Assembly (NCBI GenBank): GCA_036403815.1
Contig: DASWQH010000031.1
Coordinates: forward strand, 62,001-126,000
Length of the DNA: 64,000 nt
Reading direction: 5' to 3'
DNA from: JACVRN01 sp036403815
Lineage (GTDB): Bacteria; Acidobacteriota; Blastocatellia; Pyrinomonadales; Pyrinomonadaceae
Shown: positions 61,804 through 64,000 of the stretch, piece by piece
How the letters are laid out: each line of letters starts with the position of its first letter
Position numbering within the stretch: the first letter of the stretch is position 1
The notes under the pieces: generated by a model
What the model saw: only the letters and a program-made list of their open reading frames with translations
The model's database searches: none
Told to the model about the DNA's origin: nothing
Translations under genes and position numbers: made by a program

Positions 61804-64000
61804 ATGATGCGTCTCAAATCACTGGTCTCTTGTCTTTTACTCATGTCTATTCTTGTCAGCCCCTTCGCGCAGATGCGAACTACAAATGCTCAGACCGAAA
61901 CGAACGCAGATAAAAATCCGAAGGGCTTGCGCTTTCGCCTGAGCGAGGGCGCGGAGCAATCAGAAAGACCCGCGGCTCTTCCGACACCTGCGACCACGAA
62001 AATCTCCGACGCGGAAGTCCAGAGCATCTTTAAGCGTCTGCCGCCTGTGAAAGCTCTGGAGGAGGACGAGCAGGATTTCGCTTTACGAGACAAGTCGCTG
62101 CCGCCGCCGCGCACGGGCAAGACCATCAACGTCTCTTTTCCGCAGCCCGCCGAAAGGGCGCAGCCTGATTCGTCCGCCTCCGCCACGCTCGAAGTCCTGC
62201 GCTTTGCTCCCGAAGGAGAAGTCCCGCTTGCGCCGCAGTTGAGCGTCACCTTTTCGCAGCCGATGGTGGCCGTCACCTCACAGGAAGAGGCTGCGGAAGT
62301 CGTGCCCGTACGTCTCACGCCGCAACCCCCGGGGCGCTGGCGCTGGGTCGGCACCAAGACTTTGCTCTTCGTGCCCGAAGGACGCTTCCCTATGGCGACC
62401 CAGTACACCGTGACTGTTCCGGCAGGGACGCGAGCCGCACAAGGCACAGGCGCGCTCACAGCACAGAAGAGTTGGACATTCGCCACGCCCGCGCCGCAGG
62501 TGAAGAGTTCATACCCGCAGGGCGATTCTGTGGAGCGAAACGCTCTAATGTTCCTGGAGTTCGACCAGCGTATAGACCCGGCTGCTGTTTTAAGAACGAT
62601 AAGAGTGATGGCAGGCGGCGCGACTTTAAGCACACGCCTTGCGACGCCAGAAGAGATTGCGGCGGACGAGGCCGTGAAGAAACTCACCAGCGCGGCGGAG
62701 AAGGGGCGCTGGCTAGTATTCCGCGTCGTTGATAAAAGCGGCGACGTTCGCTTTGCTCTGCCGGGCGATTCGGCCATCACTATTCTAATAGGGCCGGGCA
62801 CGCCTTCAGCCGAAGGCCCGCGAACTACGCCCAAGCAACAGAGCTTTTCCTTCCGCACCTATGGCAGTTTCCGCGCCATCAAAGGCCAGTGCTCTTACGG
62901 TGAGCGGGAATGCTCGCCCTTCGATCCGTGGAGCATAGAGTTCAGCAATCCAGTGGACGCGGCCTCCTTCGATCAGACGAAGCTTCGTATAGAGCCTGCG
63001 ATTGAAGGGATGAAGACCATAGTTTCCGGCAGTTGGCTGACAATCACAGGTACGAAGAAGGGGCGCACCGTTTACAAGGTGACGCTTGATCGCTCGCTCA
63101 AAGACAGCTTCGGCCAGCAACTCGAAGGCAACAACATTTTTACCTTCAACGTGGGGCGCGCGCCGCAGATGCTCTACTCGTCCTCGGGCAATTTCAGCGT
63201 GCTAGACCCGAATGGTACGCCGCGTCTTTCTGTCTACACCGTCAACTATGACAGGCTGAAGGTGAGCCTGTATGCGGTCGCACCCAGCGACTGGAATCAG
63301 TTTCTCGAATACATGCGGTGGGTCAACAACTACAACTCAGACCCGAAGAAGAAACCGCAGATGCCTGGACGTTTGGCTTTCTCGAAGTTAATCAACGTGG
63401 CGGCTAAGCCGGACGAGCTGGTGGAAACCGGAATCGATCTCTCGCCAGCGCTCGACAATGGTTTTGGTCAGATCATAGCCATCATAGAGCCGCCCGTCGT
63501 GCAGAAGAATCAGGAGCGACAGGTGATACGGCAGTGGACGCAGGCGACCAACATAGGCTTGGACGCTTTTGTTGACAGGACGGATTTAGTCGGCTGGGCA
63601 AACTCGCTTAAGGACGGTCGGCCACTCGAAGGCATAGAGATGACGATTGAGCCTGCCTCAAGCTCGAAGGGCGTGAGCGGGCGCGATGGATTGGCACGTC
63701 TGCCGTTGCCGGATAGCGCGCAGAAGGGCGTCAATATTCTGGTTGCGCGCGCGGGACGTGATGTTGCCATCCTTCCCGAGAACACTTACTGGTGGAACAG
63801 CGAGGGAAGCTGGCGACGCGGTAGCCTGGCCGATACCCTGAGCTGGTATGTCTTCGACGACCGCAAGATGTATCGCCCGAACGAAGAGGTACACATCAAG
63901 GGCTGGCTCAGGCGAGTCGGCGGAGGCAAGGAGGGAGACGTAGGTGCTCTTAACGATGCTGTCGGGAGCGTCGCCTACACGTTGAATGATTCGCGCGGCA
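61804..64000 (+). CDS. bacterial alpha-2-macroglobulin, N-terminal part (3'-truncated by window edge)
   Basis: 732 residues are visible and the frame stays open to the window end. A signal peptide (MMRLKSLVSCLLLMSILVSPF) is followed by a proline-rich linker, an Ig/MG-like domain with LEVLRFAPEGEVPLAPQLSVTFSQPM, two further Ig-like units (about 230-340 and 345-460) and the first macroglobulin domains, ending in VFDDRKMYRPNEEVHIKGW, the typical MG-domain opening. Full-length relatives run to 1,500-2,000 residues and trap proteases in the periplasm or on the surface. The thioester motif, if present, and the usual partner penicillin-binding protein 1C would lie beyond the window. Confidence 0.88.
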   Translation, partial: MMRLKSLVSCLLLMSILVSPFAQMRTTNAQTETNADKNPKGLRFRLSEGAEQSERPAALPTPATTKISDAEVQSIFKRLPPVKALEEDEQDFALRDKSLPPPRTGKTINVSFPQPAERAQPDSSASATLEVLRFAPEGEVPLAPQLSVTFSQPMVAVTSQEEAAEVVPVRLTPQPPGRWRWVGTKTLLFVPEGRFPMATQYTVTVPAGTRAAQGTGALTAQKSWTFATPAPQVKSSYPQGDSVERNALMFLEFDQRIDPAAVLRTIRVMAGGATLSTRLATPEEIAADEAVKKLTSAAEKGRWLVFRVVDKSGDVRFALPGDSAITILIGPGTPSAEGPRTTPKQQSFSFRTYGSFRAIKGQCSYGERECSPFDPWSIEFSNPVDAASFDQTKLRIEPAIEGMKTIVSGSWLTITGTKKGRTVYKVTLDRSLKDSFGQQLEGNNIFTFNVGRAPQMLYSSSGNFSVLDPNGTPRLSVYTVNYDRLKVSLYAVAPSDWNQFLEYMRWVNNYNSDPKKKPQMPGRLAFSKLINVAAKPDELVETGIDLSPALDNGFGQIIAIIEPPVVQKNQERQVIRQWTQATNIGLDAFVDRTDLVGWANSLKDGRPLEGIEMTIEPASSSKGVSGRDGLARLPLPDSAQKGVNILVARAGRDVAILPENTYWWNSEGSWRRGSLADTLSWYVFDDRKMYRPNEEVHIKGWLRRVGGGKEGDVGALNDAVGSVAYTLNDSRG

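Noticed and set aside
61890..62858. A 322-codon open frame on the minus strand at the window end
   Set aside because: Antisense to the macroglobulin gene, which has a signal peptide and MG-domain motifs.

Overview
The window looks like chromosome from an Acidobacteriota bacterium, most likely of the Blastocatellia/Pyrinomonas type. This is an inference from gene content: Oar-like TonB-dependent receptors with an N-terminal carboxypeptidase-regulatory domain, an 818-residue-class MacB/FtsX permease of the acidobacterial 'ADOP' kind, a DUF3536-type GH57 protein inside a trehalose cluster, moderately high GC and short operons. I saw no rRNA, tRNA, CRISPR array, integrase, transposase or complete prophage.

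Layout. 1-7.7 kb: tail of a TonB receptor, then a same-strand lipid/acyl-CoA group (alpha/beta hydrolase, KAS III-like enzyme with an altered active site, acyl-CoA ligase, exported alpha/beta hydrolase, MaoC hydratase, MFS carrier). 8-14 kb: HrpB helicase, MsrA, an HXXEE membrane protein facing heme A synthase, and two small proteins, one a zinc ribbon behind an attenuator-like hairpin. 14.2-25.2 kb: a trehalose/alpha-glucan cluster (TreY, TreZ, GH57/DUF3536, TreS, MalQ). 25.3-30.5 kb: a small membrane protein, an exported DUF5666 protein and an Oar-like receptor, the last two with glycine-rich low-complexity tracts. 30.9-33.4 kb: a compact three-gene unit with its own terminator: an Asp/Ser/Gly-repeat peptide, a JmjC/cupin 2-oxoglutarate oxygenase and a sucrase/ferredoxin-like protein. 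I regard this as the best candidate for an undescribed system, possibly a peptide modified by hydroxylation. 34-39 kb: ECF sigma/zinc anti-sigma pair, AraC regulator, ADOP permease. 39.1-45.8 kb: a complete sugar or cyclitol ABC importer with a sugar-phosphate isomerase/epimerase-type TIM barrel and a Gfo/Idh/MocA dehydrogenase. 46-50 kb: TonB receptor and a sorbosone-dehydrogenase-like lipoprotein. 50.2-52.8 kb: an MgtE_N/CBS protein translationally coupled to an Nramp-fold transporter whose metal-site residues suggest Mg2+ rather than Mn2+. 53-61.4 kb: several unknown exported or membrane proteins, a phage-type RecA-like ATPase, homoserine dehydrogenase, Nudix and acyltransferase genes, a PaaI thioesterase and a 3-methyladenine glycosylase. 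61.8 kb to the end: the N-terminal part of an alpha-2-macroglobulin.

The most unusual global property is that gene boundaries are filled with inverted-repeat elements. I delimited 29 of them: six recurring families, here called A-F (25 elements), plus four one-copy elements of the same design, together about 3.6 kb. Families C and D share one skeleton, and within family D the hairpin stems change in a compensatory way between copies and between the two ends of one copy. Family B carries ~20-bp terminal inverted repeats like a MITE. Several elements end only a few bases before a start codon that has no Shine-Dalgarno, and one half-element is translated as the N-terminus of an ABC permease. No REP-associated transposase or other mobilising gene is in the window.
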